NCBI RefSeq assembly: GCF_001625305.1
Contig: NW_017802379.1
Coordinates: forward strand, 6,918,486-6,982,485
DNA from: Branchiostoma belcheri
Lineage: Eukaryota; Chordata; Leptocardii; Amphioxiformes; Branchiostomatidae
Length of the DNA stretch: 64,000 bases
Direction: 5' to 3'
Below the pieces are notes generated by a model. The model made no database searches, was not told where the DNA came from, and was given only the letters and a program-made list of their open reading frames with translations. The translations under genes and the position numbers were made by a program. Positions 22,701 to 45,725 of the stretch are shown one piece after another. The first letter of the stretch is position 1. Each line of letters opens with the position of its first letter.

Positions 22701-25700
22701 ACTATAAAAAAACTGACACAAATAACAAATGAAGAAGGTATCAGATTTTTTACCTCTACTAACTTTAATTTTTTTCCAGTTGTGCTTCCCAGCCCAGTAG
22801 AGGCCTCAGCACGGGTGGAACAGATGTTCACTATGACTACATCCGTCCTGGCCTCAATGATTCATATTGGGGGAAAAGACAATGGAAAGAAGATGGTAAA
22901 ATAATCATCACTTAACAAAAGAACTAGAGCCCAAATTAAACTGATACATCAACAGCAAAAGAAATCTCATAGTTTATATTTTTTTCCTTCATGCCATGGC
23001 TCATAAATGATTTGTATATTGTAAAAACAAAAGCATGTGTGCTGTATACAGTAGTAAATTCAAACTTGTACAGGTAGTTGTGATGTAATGGTGCAATACC
23101 TTGTTTGGCTGCTAGGTGGCCTCGTACATCACCGACCAATTGCTGAGCTCCCAAAATGAGTACATCCTGAAGGAACTGATGGAGAGAATTATCGACCCAA
23201 ACAACTGTGTCAGTGTTATCAAGGTACGTGCACACTTCGAGTCTATGTCAGGATGTGGGCTCTGTAGAATTTACCGTAGATATTTTATCAAGTATAGCAT
23301 GATACAAAGCTCCAATGTGCATTTTTTATGCAAATACGGCTGTCCATGTAGAATAGATATCAGCTTGGTTTTTTTTATGGAAGCATCAAACAATCCCAGT
23401 TGTCTGGTTTTTGTGTCTGATTTTTGCTAGCCTGAAATGTTGTCAAGACTTTGTGTAAGTGCTCTAGCTTAAGTTAGTCTTTCTGTCTTCTGAAGGAATT
23501 TTGCTGCTCATGGCAGACAAAATTTTGCCCAATCTGTAATCATTGACAGACAAAAATCAGTATGTAAAAATATGGAAAGAGATGTCATGAAAGTAAGCTT
23601 ACAATTTAGTCCACCAGCAAAATGTGCCCCTCAAAATACAAGAAATAGCATTTCGAAATTCAGAGAGTCGAAATTTTAATTTTCAAGAATTGCCATGCCT
23701 CGACCAAACAAAGTATGCAAACAAAGTGACAGAGAAAAAATTCAGGCTGGCTAGAACATTGCATCAAGTACAAATGATAAAAATGTATCTTGTTGTTCTG
23801 CCCAGGTCCTGTACACCACCTCTCAGGTGTCGAGGAAGATGTGTCGACTGGTGACGTCCCAGGAACAGCCCATGGCTGCACTACTGGCCATCCTGGAGGG
23901 ACAGGTCTGTACTGTTTGATTTGAAGACTTTGAAGAGTTCTTACAAACTGCCTCTTCCTGCAAACAAGCAAATTGTTTGGAGTTAAAACTTAACATCCAA
24001 CAGAAAGAAGTTCTCTCAGCCACTCTGGTCTTCCTCAGTAGACTGACCCAGTTAGGCTTGTCACATGGCATCTTCAAACTGTAACATCAACACTGGGTCA
24101 AAGCAAATTGTCCTGAACAGATGACTAACAGTGATTTAAAAAACAGTAAAGCTTGAAAATTTTTCTTCGGAATTTGAACATGCACTCACTGTATTGTCAA
24201 CTTGACATTGAGTTGAAGGGACCAAGCAACAGGTGGTAATGATCAGATCAACCACTCTGTACCCTCAAAATGTCCCCCATTCATGTGAATGGGGGGAGAT
24301 CTGTAAGCTTAAGTATGGTCTAGTAATATGAATTTCTTCTACTTTCAGTCATGGCTATTTCCATTGTTTGTTTCCCCTCGCAGGTTCCCCTGGAGGAGTC
24401 AGTTCTGCTGCAGGGGTTTGAGATGACCCTGCAGCTGCTGAGTGTGTTCCTGCTGCAGCTGAACAAGGTGCCCCAGGTGCTGGCAGACGCAGCTGGCCTG
24501 ATTGTGGATATCTATGTCCAGTCACAGGTGCCAAGCCACGGGGTGAGTTATGTCTAGTTTTCAAATGATGTTGACGAATTGTAATTTAAAAACAAATTTG
24601 TATAAACTGCAAATAGAACATTTTTCCTGATCTGTGAACTCGAAATAGCAAAATTTATAAGATATTATGTCTTAGAGATGACACTGAGCTAGTTGTTTTA
24701 CTCCTTCCTTTAACACTGATTCCTTAACTGTTCCCAGTCTGAATGATCTTAATCTTATGAAATCTTTCTTCCAGAAAAGAAAACGTTACCCATCGATAGA
24801 GGTGAAATATACCAGTCTTTTGTGTATGGCATAAGGGGAAAACTGTTAATGAGTTGCAATATTTTTTTACTCCAGGTGTGTAGAGAATATAGAGTCACTC
24901 ATTCACCATATGAATTTTCAACCACCTGTCTCGATTGGTTTGAAAATTTGTATGATAAATGCTTCTTTTGGTGTTGGATTGACAGCATAAAAATCCTTCA
25001 GTATGTATTCTACCAACACATGTACAGATGAGCTTTCATTCTGATGTATACTTGTGATGTCCTTGTTTGACCTTGACGCCCCCCTCCCCCAGGCTGCTGC
25101 TGCCCTCCTCCTGAGTCAGATGAGTAACTACGGAGTGGAGATAGAGATGCAGATAGACGAGGTTCTGATGGCCTGCAGACATGTTCTGTCAGAACTCTCT
25201 GAGGTTTGTTTGTTTGCACCTTTGTTTATAGTTTTTTTATACATAAAATTGTCCCGTCGGATGCTTTTCATTGAGGTCATGAAGGTTATAATATAGGATC
25301 AGACAAAATATAACCAAAAATACACATAGAAATTTCAAATTCTACATGTTACATGATTGAAGTCCTAAGATATACATTAACATAATTATATGAAGCACAT
25401 GGTTATATATTGGGGATTGGTATAACTGTCTTTTTTTTAAAACTGGTACTCACCCGATTTTTTTTACATGGATGGATGTTCTGATGTTCTTCCCACCCCA
25501 TTCCTAGGTGACCGTGCCCTGTCCCCTGCAGCATGGAATCCTGGATGGCATGCTGGAACTACTGCTACAACTGGTGCATGAGGTAACTCCTAGAACCATT
25601 ATGAAATCTACTGGTAAATACTATTTGGGTTCCCCCAAAAAACACTTGAACAAATCTCATGCATTTTGCTACAGGAAGATCTTAAGTGCAGATTTTTTAA

Positions 25701-28700
25701 AACTTCTGCTCAGCACTTTATTGTGCCAATAACTATGCACCGAATCTGGGTACTAAGTCTTATCCTGTTAGTTTAGCTTACTCCTAACATTCTCCTGGCC
25801 ACAGGGTGATGTATCCGTGGTGCGACTGTTTATCGAGTGTGGCGTGTGGAACCTCCTGTGGCACCGCCTGGTCCAGGTCCTCCACATCAACTCCCAGACA
25901 GAGATGGCTGTGTACGACGTGGAGGGGGAGGAGAAGATCCTGTCACCACGGCGACCGCCGCCTGATTGGTCGGCCATGTCCCCCTCAGGACTGATGGTGA
26001 TGATGCAGATGAGTACCATTGTGTTCACAAAGGTGAGTTAGAGGCAAATTATTGTCATGTTTGGATTTGATTTTGATTTGATTTATTGAAATTGCAACAG
26101 TGCAATACACATGAGACACAGGCAGCTGTTGTTGTTGTTGTGTCCCACACACAGAAACAAATACAGGACAGACAATACTCAATTTCACTTGAGTTAAGTG
26201 GGGAAAGTTGTATTAAGTCCCTGTCCCAAGGGCACAAGATCGGTGGCATGACAGGCCTCAAACCCAGGACCACTTGGTTCCAAGTCGAGTACTCTGGTGT
26301 TGCGCCACACGACCCCATTGAGATCTGACTATTTTGTGATCATATGCAGATCTTGCACCATCACATAGTACTTGGACTAGAAAGTTCGCCAATCAGAATA
26401 CAGTATGAAACATAAATTGTTTTTTAGTTACAGAGTATAAAATGGAATTGTTTACACTATTTTTGTAACCTTAGAAACCTTTCTAACCATAAAATATTAC
26501 AGTTTAACACAATGCCCATAAGGACACACCACTCCTGCCATACCCACTCGGAAAAACACACATTTCATTGGGAAATGTGCCAAAATTTGTGTCCCTAAAC
26601 AAAAAAACTGTAACAAGACTTATCAATTCCATCATGGAACATTTGGAAGCCTGTGTGATAACCAAATAGAACCTTGTGTGATACAGTTATCACATGGGCC
26701 AGGACATCAGTATTGAACATTATCGCTGCCCAGGTATTACAATGAAATAAATGATAAATCTACAACCGTACCATTATATTATTATTAAAGACACTTTGTT
26801 TCCATGTATAACAGGAACCCCATCAGTGTGTGCCCCTGCTGGCCAGTGCTGACAGCGTGGTAGTGCTGTGCCTGGCCACTATGCTGTCTGACTTCTTCTT
26901 AGCTGAGCTGGCACAAAGGTAAAGACAGCTTTTATTTCTAATTATTCCTGTAAATTACTGAACTGGAAATACTGGGTGCACTATGCACCTTAGTACAGGT
27001 AAAATTGGAGTAGGTATTTCTGATGTCTACCTGTACCTTATTTGCCATAATCCATGTACATGTATTGGGTTTACATAGTACTAAAATGTAGGTGTACAGT
27101 GTTGACTGTTGACTGTATTGACTGTTACCACCTACATGTATGAGGTGTAAGAAAACAATGGAAATGGTTTCTGAACAGTTTTTAATGTGATCCATACTTC
27201 ATCAATTCTGAGTGCTGCAGGTAAAACTTGCAGTAAAAGTATTTTGAGCTGTGATTATTATTTAAATAAAATGTTTTTATTTTGCCAGCCCTGGTGACGA
27301 AGACTCCAGCCCCTCGGAGAGGGTGATTGACCTGATCCTGCAGGTGACCCAGCTGTTCTGTTTCCCCTTCGCTGTGGACACCAACGACACCATTCTGTCA
27401 GAAACACTCAGGTGGGGAGATCTTCAGTGATCTTAGCACAAATACATTGTACGGTGTTGATGGCAAAACAATGCTAATGTATACTTTATTTCCTAGACCT
27501 ACATTTTTGTAGAGAATAAATCATGTAAGTCAGAAAAAAGGGTCATTTTCATAAAGGCAAATACCGGTATGTTTACAATATTTACTGTGTAAAAATTCAC
27601 AAGATCTACATGTATGTGAAATACTTACTACGAATGTTTGCTATCTTGCTGCTATTACATAATATTCCTCTGGATGGATAGCGAGTGAGTATTGAGAAAG
27701 CTTTATATGGGTTTTCTATGGTTGAGTTGGGGAATTTTGACAATCATCATTTTGGCTCATCTTCAAATGTTTTGAGATGTGGGGCAACACTTTGTGTGGT
27801 ATACAGTACATGTACATGTATGTAACAGGAATCCTGCAACACAGCTTTTCCAGAACCTTAAAAATCAAGTATTTATTTTGTACATGTGCACTACACGTAC
27901 TAAGAAAATTATTACTATCTGATCAAAACTGTAAAAGTTGAAGTCAAATCTTGACATCGACTTTTCACATGTTTCAGGTGCGTACGTGAGGTACAGCTGG
28001 TCCCGCAGCTGTTGTTGGTGTCCAGGCGCTACCTCAAGCTGCACTTACTGGAGATGCCAATAGGTGGGGCTTGAGAACATTTTACAAACAGTTACATTGT
28101 ATTTGTTTGTGCTAACCTGTTTACATTTTCCTTTCCACAATGGTTATTGACTGAAGCGGATGAAACATACAGTCAGGATAAAGCTAGACAAGTCTTTGTC
28201 ATCCTATTACATAATGTCCAGCATACAATCATGGGAAGCCACCTTTGGGTATCTTGATTGAGTATATGTATGTTTTAATTTACAGGGCTTGTAAGCAGGC
28301 TGATTCTGGGGGACTCTCAACTCATTCCACAGTTTGTCATCATGGTGCAAAATACAGAGGTAGGCGGACCATGTCATTCTGATTTGTAGCATGACAATTA
28401 GCTAAAACTGCTATACAGGATTGAATAGCATTGCCAGGAACAGCTAATTATGTCCATCGCTCTTCTGCCTTCAGTCCACAGGTTTCCTGGCACAGCTGCT
28501 GTCCCCAGAGGCTCCAGTGGCAGTGACAGCTGACGTGCTGTCTGTGTGCTGTCACATTGCCAGGAACTCAGCTGATCACATGGGCTTCCTGAAGACGCTG
28601 CTTATGGGACAGAAAGGTACTGATGTGCCAATATTGCACTTTTTTTGTTGTGCCTTTATGACTAGTATTCACTTGACAGCAGTGAAAAGGTGTTATTTTA

Positions 28701-30740
28701 CTTTAAATTTGCTGACGTCAAGTAAAAATAAGATGAAAATTATTTCTATGATTATACAGGTATGTACAAATATGTAACTTAGCAAATCTTTCTCAAAACA
28801 TCCTGTCTTTGACCCTTTGCTGGAGTCATATGCTTGTAAGGTCTCATGTTTGAAGTTATTGGTCATTTGCCTTGAAGATAGGCATAGCTATGGTTTGTAG
28901 TTGAATGAAAGGATGGCTCCACTTCTTCCCCAGGTGACTATGGCACTCTGCTGTCCCTCCTGAACCACACCTCTCCAGTGGTACAGTCCAGAGCCTGCAG
29001 CCTTATGGGTAATCTTCTCAGACACTCAGACGACTTCTACAAGGTCTTAAAAGCCAGGTAATGTTTTCTTAGCTTTTCCATGATACAACAGGTATGGAAT
29101 TGGAAAGAAAGTTTTCACCACTGTATCTCCTGGTGATGAAGTACATGTACTTGTGACTACTTACAATTTGTATAAAGCAATTCGGAATTTCTCACCAACT
29201 TTTAAGTTAGATACATGTATAAAAGTTTTGACAGAATAGATTTCACAATACAAAAGGAAATTGTACACTTGCATTTAACAAACTTACAAGTTGCAAGACA
29301 ATGTAGTGTCTTATCAGGGTGATCAGACTCTCCTAATCACCAGTGAGTGTTTTTTTTAACTTCCAGGTGAGCAGTGTTACATCATTCTGTATATATAACA
29401 TCATATGTTCTATAGCTGTTGCCATACATTGTACCATGTGCAATTGTCTTGCAATGAAGTTCTTCTATATATTTTCTGCAGAAAGCAGTTGGTGGAACGA
29501 CTGCTGACACTTCTTAAAGATAATGACACAAACGTCAGAAAGGTTGGTATGCACTTTAGTACATCTCCAAACTTCTGTAAATCCCCCCCCCCCCAAAAAA
29601 AAAGTATCAAAACAAATTATGGACATTTGTACAAAATACATTGATGTATGATTGTGTTGCAGTGTGCTTGCTTGGCTGTTGGGAATGCAGCCCATCACAA
29701 TGGAACCCTGTACAGTGTACTGGGTACAGCTGTGCCACAGTTAGTCAGCCTGCTGAATGACAATCTGGCCAGGACCAGGGCAAATGCTGCAGGTTAGTAA
29801 AGCTATGTTTTCCAAAAACATACATCCACAGAGTCCACAATCTGCATTTTGCTTGTAGACTAAGCTTAGTTTAATGATATCTCTTTCCCTATCTTAACAC
29901 ACCAAATTTTGACCATGAAAGATGGCAACATTTTTCCATCATTCTGTCAAATGATGAAAAGACAGATGCTGGCTAGAACACTGTACAGTACCTTAGTTTT
30001 CAGTGTCTTATATCTCTCAAATGATGTGTAGTTTGAAGGTAATGACAATAGTTGTCAGAAGACAAGTTTGTTTTTCATACAGAATTTTAGTGGAGATATG
30101 GAGCATACATCATAGCATACAGTCACACCTTTGCATGGTATTGAGTTAAATACAGGCAGATGAATAATACATGTATGTCTTGTAATTCTTTCAAAGAACA
30201 CATAATGACATGACAGATATTTTACAGCTGCACTTGGCAACCTGTCCAGACATTCCTCTACGCTCTGTGTGCCTCTCATCAAGAACAAGGCTCCACACAG
30301 GTAAGTACATGCAATTATCATACATGTATTTCCAAACTTTTATGCAATGTTTGGAGTTTAAATTAGATGTTCAGAGGTTAGGTGTTATTCGGTGTAATAT
30401 ATAGCCAGCTGCCACCAAGCCGCTTGCCTGGGAAGCCGTGTAAATTATATATTATGTTCTATCTCTTTCCAGACTTCTAGAAGCTGTTCTGCATGACAAC
30501 CAGGTGACAGTACAGGAGTCAGCAGCCATGTCCCTCCGAACCATGTGTCACCGCAGGGAGCTGAAGGAAGTCCTCGTCTCTCTCAAAGCTGCGGACAAGC
30601 TCTCCTCCACGGTGCAAGGAGCGCGCACGTCCACCGTGTCCACCCCGGGAAGCCGCTACTCCGTCAGCTCTGGCAGCCACAGGAGCGCAAGCGCCGTGGC
30701 ACAACACTGTCTGAAATTACAGAGACTGCTAACTTCTTAA
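13780..30740 (+). CDS. STK36: Serine/threonine kinase 36 (fused homologue)
   Basis: 34 coding exons, all in frame, giving 1,343 aa (human STK36 is 1,315): 13780-13863, 14298-14438, 16422-16499, 16700-16830, 16945-16993, 17132-17199, 17309-17441, 17539-17632, 17977-18155, 18477-18664, 18999-19125, 19501-19644, 20037-20116, 20364-20463, 20594-20691, 21496-21601, 22162-22312, 22780-22895, 23116-23223, 23806-23904, 24384-24542, 25093-25203, 25508-25582, 25805-26032, 26815-26918, 27289-27411, 27978-28063, 28286-28359, 28475-28616, 28934-29057, 29482-29542, 29663-29792, 30228-30300, 30473-30740. The N-terminal kinase domain is intact: [11 protein letters not shown], Lys33, HRD at 123-125, DFG at 143-145, [11 protein letters not shown] charged Lys/Glu-rich linker follows, then a long helical HEAT/ARM-type region. 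In vertebrates the protein builds the central pair of motile cilia and has a minor role in Hedgehog signalling. A 49-bp exon and a 61-bp exon make gene prediction error-prone. Part of the last exon is repeated in tandem downstream. Confidence 0.96.
14111..14200 (-). repeat. tRNA-derived SINE head (tRNA-like, not a functional tRNA)
   Basis: The minus strand has an A box (TGGCCTAGTGGTTAGT) and a B box (GGTTCGATCCC) at tRNA spacing, but the ends do not pair as an acceptor stem. It is best read as the head of a SINE in STK36 intron 1, probably of a different family from the three-copy SINE. Confidence 0.65.
17816..17963 (+). repeat. Family E repeat, copy 2 (3' half)
   Basis: It begins within the conserved core (GTTACATGACCTCCTTGACA) and ends with the hairpin GGAGATCTGAGATCTC and AATTCTTG. 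Its end lies 13 bp before STK36 exon 9, so it forms part of the splice acceptor context. Confidence 0.65.
19750..20005 (+). repeat. Family E repeat, copy 3
   Basis: It has the core GGATATGGTTGGGTTCA, CCAGAGGGAGAAAGTCATTA and CATGACCTCCTTGACAGCTG, and the degraded terminal hairpin GGAGGTCTGACATCTCC. It ends about 30 bp before STK36 exon 13. The microsatellite head is missing. Confidence 0.65.
20848..21000 (-). repeat. Family G repeat, copy 1 (retroelement 3' end type)
   Basis: The complement carries CACTTC...GACGTCA, a CTGA-type GAAGA word and GAGCTCTAGGTGA-like sequence. It shares CCAACACAAAG, CTAGAGCTTT and GTCAACACTGGGT with copies at 23985-24110 and 52775-52925. The GAGGAAGA ... GGTCGAAAGCTC pattern of the best copy resembles the ends of LINE or Penelope-like elements. 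Confidence 0.55.
21041..21442. mobile_element. PIF/Harbinger-like MITE
   Basis: A perfect 33-bp terminal inverted repeat starts GGCCACACCAAGTAAATTTT at 21041, with its complement ending at 21442. It is flanked by TTA on both sides (21038-21040, 21443-21445), a typical Harbinger target duplication. At 402 bp it has no coding capacity. The intact arms suggest a fairly recent insertion. Partial copies lie at 32792-32880 and 49680-49745. It is in STK36 intron 15, about 50 bp before exon 16. Confidence 0.85.
21841..22105 (+). repeat. Family H repeat, copy 1
   Basis: It shares an ordered set of words with 26955-27260: GTACAGG-AAAATTGGAG, TTTGTGATGTCTGCCTG, TCCATGTACTGGGTTTA, GTTACC, GTGACCCATACT, TGCAGGTAA and TGATTAT. 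Both copies are in STK36 introns on the same strand. The element class is unknown. Confidence 0.55.
23985..24110 (-). repeat. Family G repeat, copy 2
   Basis: It shares AAGAAGTTCTCTCA, GTCTTCCTCAGTAGA, TGACCCAGT, GGCTTGTCAC and ATCAACACTGGGTCAA with the copies at 20848 and 52775. It is in STK36 intron 20. Confidence 0.55.
26073..26330 (-). repeat. tRNA-derived SINE, copy B (near full length)
   Basis: Read on the minus strand from 26330 it has a tRNA-like head with A box TGGCGCAACACCAG, an anticodon-arm-like ACTTGGAACCAAGT and a T-arm-like GTCCTGGGTTTGAGG. The shared body follows, then an (AAATC)n-like tail. This tail and the Pol III boxes define it as a SINE. It may belong to a described amphioxus SINE family; that needs a library search. 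Confidence 0.8.
26955..27260 (+). repeat. Family H repeat, copy 2
   Basis: See 21841-22105. This copy is about 40 bp longer in the middle because of a GTTGACTGT duplication. Confidence 0.55.
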
Positions 30741-31063
30741 ACACATCCAATGCAATTTGCAAAACTGGATTTTCAAAATTTTCTGGTCATTCTTTTAATG
30801 TAGTAAGTTTGATCACACTGATATCTGTGAGGCAAAAATGCCCGGGAAGGCAGTACTCTGTCAGCTCTGGCAGCCACAGGAGCGCGAGCGCCGTGGCACA
30901 ACACTGTCTGAAACTACAGAGACTTCTCAGTTCTTAGAGACATCCAATGCAATTTCAGGGTGGCAAAACTGGATTTTCAAACTTTTCTGGTCATTCTTTT
31001 AATGTAGTAAGTTGGATCAACCCTATCCCATATCGCACTGATATCTGTGAGGCAAAAATGCGA
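30645..31063 (+). repeat. Tandem duplication of the STK36 3' end
   Basis: Unit 1 (about 30645-30843) runs from within the last coding exon through the stop codon into the 3' UTR. Unit 2 (about 30844-31063) repeats it at high identity, including a frame that would read [18 protein letters not shown] and its own stop. Unit 2 carries two short extra stretches (about 4 and 11 bp). Confidence 0.9.
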
Positions 31064-32187
31064 CGTCACTGATTGTTTTCTATCCTAGGCTCGTACTAGC
31101 GATTTACATGTATAGGCAGTACCCAAAAATTTCCAGCCAAAGGGGCTTCTCATGTGGTCTATTATTTGACTATTTCCAATGCTTTAGTTATGAAATAATG
31201 ATGATAATGTGAAAAGATATGGCAGTTAATGTCAATATCAGATAGATTTCCTCATCCAAAATATTGTTTTTATTTTGCTGCCCTGAAATTGCAATGGATA
31301 CAATATCATTTGTAGAATACATAATATTATCGCATGTAACAGCATATCAAATGCAAGGCAGCTAGATATCACCACTTGCACCTTAATGTGTCTTTAGAAA
31401 TGATTAGACCTGAAAAGTGATGGCTATACTTCTCAACAGAACAATCTATTAGCAACATTGTCTGATTGGTAAGAAAGCAGTCTTGAAACCAAAGTTTCTG
31501 TCCACTTTAGCATTATAACTTACAATGCTTTAGATTTATAGATTCAAGTACTTGACAGTATTCTTCGCGTAAGACAATCACAGCTCAGAATTACCATACC
31601 ACTTGAAAGTCAGCATCATTGTGCTGAGTGTTGTGTATTTTGGGGTGCTAGCTAGGTATGCACTTTAAGTGTGATTTTTTCAAGCAATTCTAATGTGGAA
31701 AACAGAATTGAAGAATGTTTGGTGTTCTGAATTCACAAAAAATATTTGACTAAGTTATTTGGTGTGTACTTTGCTGTAAATATTGGTCGACACATTCAAG
31801 GAATAATATGTGCATATTATACAGGAATTTTGATGTTTTACCTAAGTTTGAAAAAATTACTTAAAAAGTGAATGCTATTATTTCTGTAATATCATAAGAC
31901 TAGTGTGGATGTGTGTGGTTCCAGTATTCCACAAATGAGCTTATATGTATTGCTTGCAGCTACAATGTAAGCTAAACACGGTGTAAACATGAATTTCTTC
32001 CCAAAAATTTGATCCGCCTGAAATGCACCAGGATTTAAAATCACAGTTGTTATGGTCCAATTCAAGAACTCCTCTTCTTACAAACTTATTCTTACTTGTG
32101 TAACTTCTTCTGACAAAAATCTTTGGCTTCCTTTGGGATCTGTTTTTCTGGTCTTATAACCTGTTACAGATAGTAAACGTCTCAATT
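31064..32187. other. Intergenic between convergent STK36 and mosaic protease genes
   Basis: AT-rich sequence with no coding frame. Near 31274-31297 a short motif (CTGCCCTGAAATTGCA) recurs; its complement is found at several other places in the window. The poly(A) site of STK36 was not resolved. Confidence 0.6.
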
Positions 32188-32519
32188 ACTGAAGAAAAGG
32201 TGTTTACTAAAATGATGAAAGTCTGGTGAGCTGATGAGAAGCTAGCTCTACATCCCCGCACAGGGAAGCCCCCTAAGGTAGCTGTACAATTTTTCCGATT
32301 ATGTTGTTACTGAGGAAAAGGATTTTACTTAGATGATAAAAGACCAATAATGACTCGTCTGACAAGAAGCTCTACATTCCCCCATAGGCAAGTCCCCCAA
32401 GCCACAGTCAGGTTTCCTCAATAACGTTACTGAGGAAAAGGATTTTACAAAAAATGATAAAAGACCAATAATGACTGTGGTCTGACGATAAGCTCCACAT
32501 CCCCGCACAGGCAAGCCCC

Positions 32520-43446
<10,927 letters not shown>

Positions 43447-44570
43447 TCTTGCTTCTATATCTTTAAGTCCACTGTGTGTTGCAGAAGTTTTTGTCCAGAC
43501 TTAAAAGTCAAGAGCTTGCAAACAAGGCTTCGTGGGGCAGCTGGGACAAAATAAACATGTTTACGATCCGAAAACCCTAAATCAAAGGTCAGGCCGGTTT
43601 GCAATTGTATGGACAATGTTTTGTTATAAAGTCCAAAACGTCAGTTACTGAGAAACGGACAAGAAATCACTCATGTTTTGCTTTAATTTAAGTGTAAATA
43701 GAGGGATGTTTGGGTCTTGAAAGACCTATGTGTACTAATAACCGGAGTCAAACGTTCTAAATTGAATGTACGGGTGTACATGGGTCAAAATCCACCTCGT
43801 CATGAAAGTGCAGTTCAATTGTACCTTTAAAAAAAGCTGAAAGTTTGACTGTTATGTATATGAATTTGCCACTGCCGTTAACGTTTGTGACTCTCCTTAG
43901 TTTGGCCTGAGGTAACTCCGCCGGACTTTGTTATTGACAGTCTAAGTCTGGAGGACTGCTGAGACAAAGACCGGATATTGCGGGTCAGAACTCTACGAGA
44001 GTTCTGCAAACAATGAGTGGCTATCGTATCGTTTGTCGTCATTTGCGCTGACTGGGCCTAATTATGATGTACATTGTAATACCGTACCGATGCATAGACC
44101 TTTTTACCTTTAATATTTTCTATCAACGTTTGTTACCTCTTGCGACTACATGGTTGCGTCTAAGTCACGTACACAGCCACATACAGTCATTTCAATGTTT
44201 TAATACTCTCTGAGCTTTGGCAATCTATCCATCCAGCTCTACATTGATATCTATAACCATGTAAATCAACATATCCGGTTTGTCAAACGATGGATACATG
44301 TAAGATGTAATGATGTGGGAGACTTAGTTCTATATCTATAGATTTGAGAACAATAAATAATACATACCCTGGTTACTATAAAAAAAAACCTTGAATAGTA
44401 TCATTATTTATTTGCGCTCACAGAAGTTAAGTACGATCTGATTTTACTAGTAAACTCAAAGATAAAATGTTCTTCTATATATAGCTAACCAATACATTCT
44501 GACGTTACATTTATGAGCAGATCGGACCACACTTTGACTTGATTTTTGTATTGCCCCCGTTTATAATGTT
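43447..44570. other. Upstream region of the protease gene and downstream region of XKR
   Basis: The first few hundred bases should hold the protease promoter; the last part holds the XKR 3' UTR. No other gene and no clear repeat were seen. Confidence 0.55.
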
Positions 44571-45725
44571 TCACACTGAATCCTCTTCTTCTTCATCTGA
44601 CGGATTCTCCGCATCATCTTGCTCCTGTTTCGCCGTTATGGCGTTGGCCGTTTCATAGTCCTCTGTGTCGTCGGAACAGCACGTGATCTCTCCCCGTATC
44701 ACCATCTCCACCACCCCGATCACCGCCCCCATCACCGACCCGAGCACCACGTACACCAGGGCCGGCATGTCGAACCAGTCCTTCCCGGCCCGCTGAGACA
44801 CCCACACCGACGCCATGGCCACGTTCCCGATCAGAGTCAGCACGGAGTTCAACCAGAACCTCCGCTTGTGATCCAGGGTCTTTACCGTCGTGGCCGTGTC
44901 TAACGCCATGGCTAGGCCGCTGAAGAACACCTCCACGCACCCTTGGTCCTCTTCATCTGTGCAGAATGTCACAAACATCATGGTTAGCCATTGAACACCG
45001 ATGGGAACTAGTACCCATTCACTGAAGGTGGATGCGAACAGTCCAATGGCAAGAGTGCGGGCGCTGATTTCTATCAGCTTCCAAATGACGATCAACACCA
45101 CTCTGGCTACCAGTCCGCCTGTCAGCTTCTCCACCATGAGGGACGACGTGTAGTACAGCAGCACGACAGCTGCCTTGACAGCAGACAGCAGCGACAGCGC
45201 CAAGGTGACCTTCGTCAGGATGCTCACCTGCTGCCCAGTGCTGGCGAGGATGCAGATCTGTAGACACAGCTGAGGTACGCTCTCCAACATGGCGCCCATC
45301 ATGTGTAGAATGGGAAGATTGTACATGTTCTTCAACACGGATACTCCGCGAACTCGGATAAACTGCCTCCTCCACACCTTCACAAACAAGTCCCCGTACT
45401 CCAGGAATATACCCAGCTGTAGGAGGTACAACACACACCAGCCACGCCTGATCATAGCAGGCTTGTTCTTAGCTTCGTTCCTGTTGAGCCATGCTGAGGA
45501 AACGTTGGTGATAATGAGGGACAAGACGACAAGTCCTAAAGTCCAGGAGGACCAGACAGTGTCCCCGCTGTTATAGTACTGAACCGCCAGCAGTACGTCT
45601 GTGATTATATCACACAAGTACAGTACGAGTGGAATCGCGACCAGGCGGAGAATCTGAAACCACCTACGGTCATAGAGAGGACAGGGGAAGAGATCCTCTT
45701 CTTTGAGCGGGACGATTTCTTCCAT
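44571..45725 (-). CDS. XK-related (XKR) membrane protein
   Basis: One uninterrupted 384-codon frame on the minus strand. XK-family hallmarks are present: DIITDVLLAVQYYNSGD in the first membrane helix region and the ESVPQLCLQ motif near residue 170. Eight or more hydrophobic segments and a Glu/Asp-rich cytoplasmic tail (SDEEEEDSV) complete the layout. XKR4, XKR8 and XKR9 of vertebrates and CED-8 of nematodes are caspase-activated scramblases that expose phosphatidylserine; XK itself partners the Kell protease or VPS13A. I see no clean caspase DEVD-type site in the tail, so activation by caspase is not supported here. The start is a Met in good context upstream of the conserved region. The specific vertebrate paralogue cannot be assigned; amphioxus may have its own set. 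The single coding exon contrasts with the intron-rich neighbours. Confidence 0.9.
   Translation of the reverse strand: MEEIVPLKEEDLFPCPLYDRRWFQILRLVAIPLVLYLCDIITDVLLAVQYYNSGDTVWSSWTLGLVVLSLIITNVSSAWLNRNEAKNKPAMIRRGWCVLYLLQLGIFLEYGDLFVKVWRRQFIRVRGVSVLKNMYNLPILHMMGAMLESVPQLCLQICILASTGQQVSILTKVTLALSLLSAVKAAVVLLYYTSSLMVEKLTGGLVARVVLIVIWKLIEISARTLAIGLFASTFSEWVLVPIGVQWLTMMFVTFCTDEEDQGCVEVFFSGLAMALDTATTVKTLDHKRRFWLNSVLTLIGNVAMASVWVSQRAGKDWFDMPALVYVVLGSVMGAVIGVVEMVIRGEITCCSDDTEDYETANAITAKQEQDDAENPSDEEEEDSV

Noticed and set aside
24274-24295. Perfect 10-bp stem CCCCCATTCA/TGAATGGGGG
   Set aside because: A lone short palindrome in an intron with no other feature to give it meaning.
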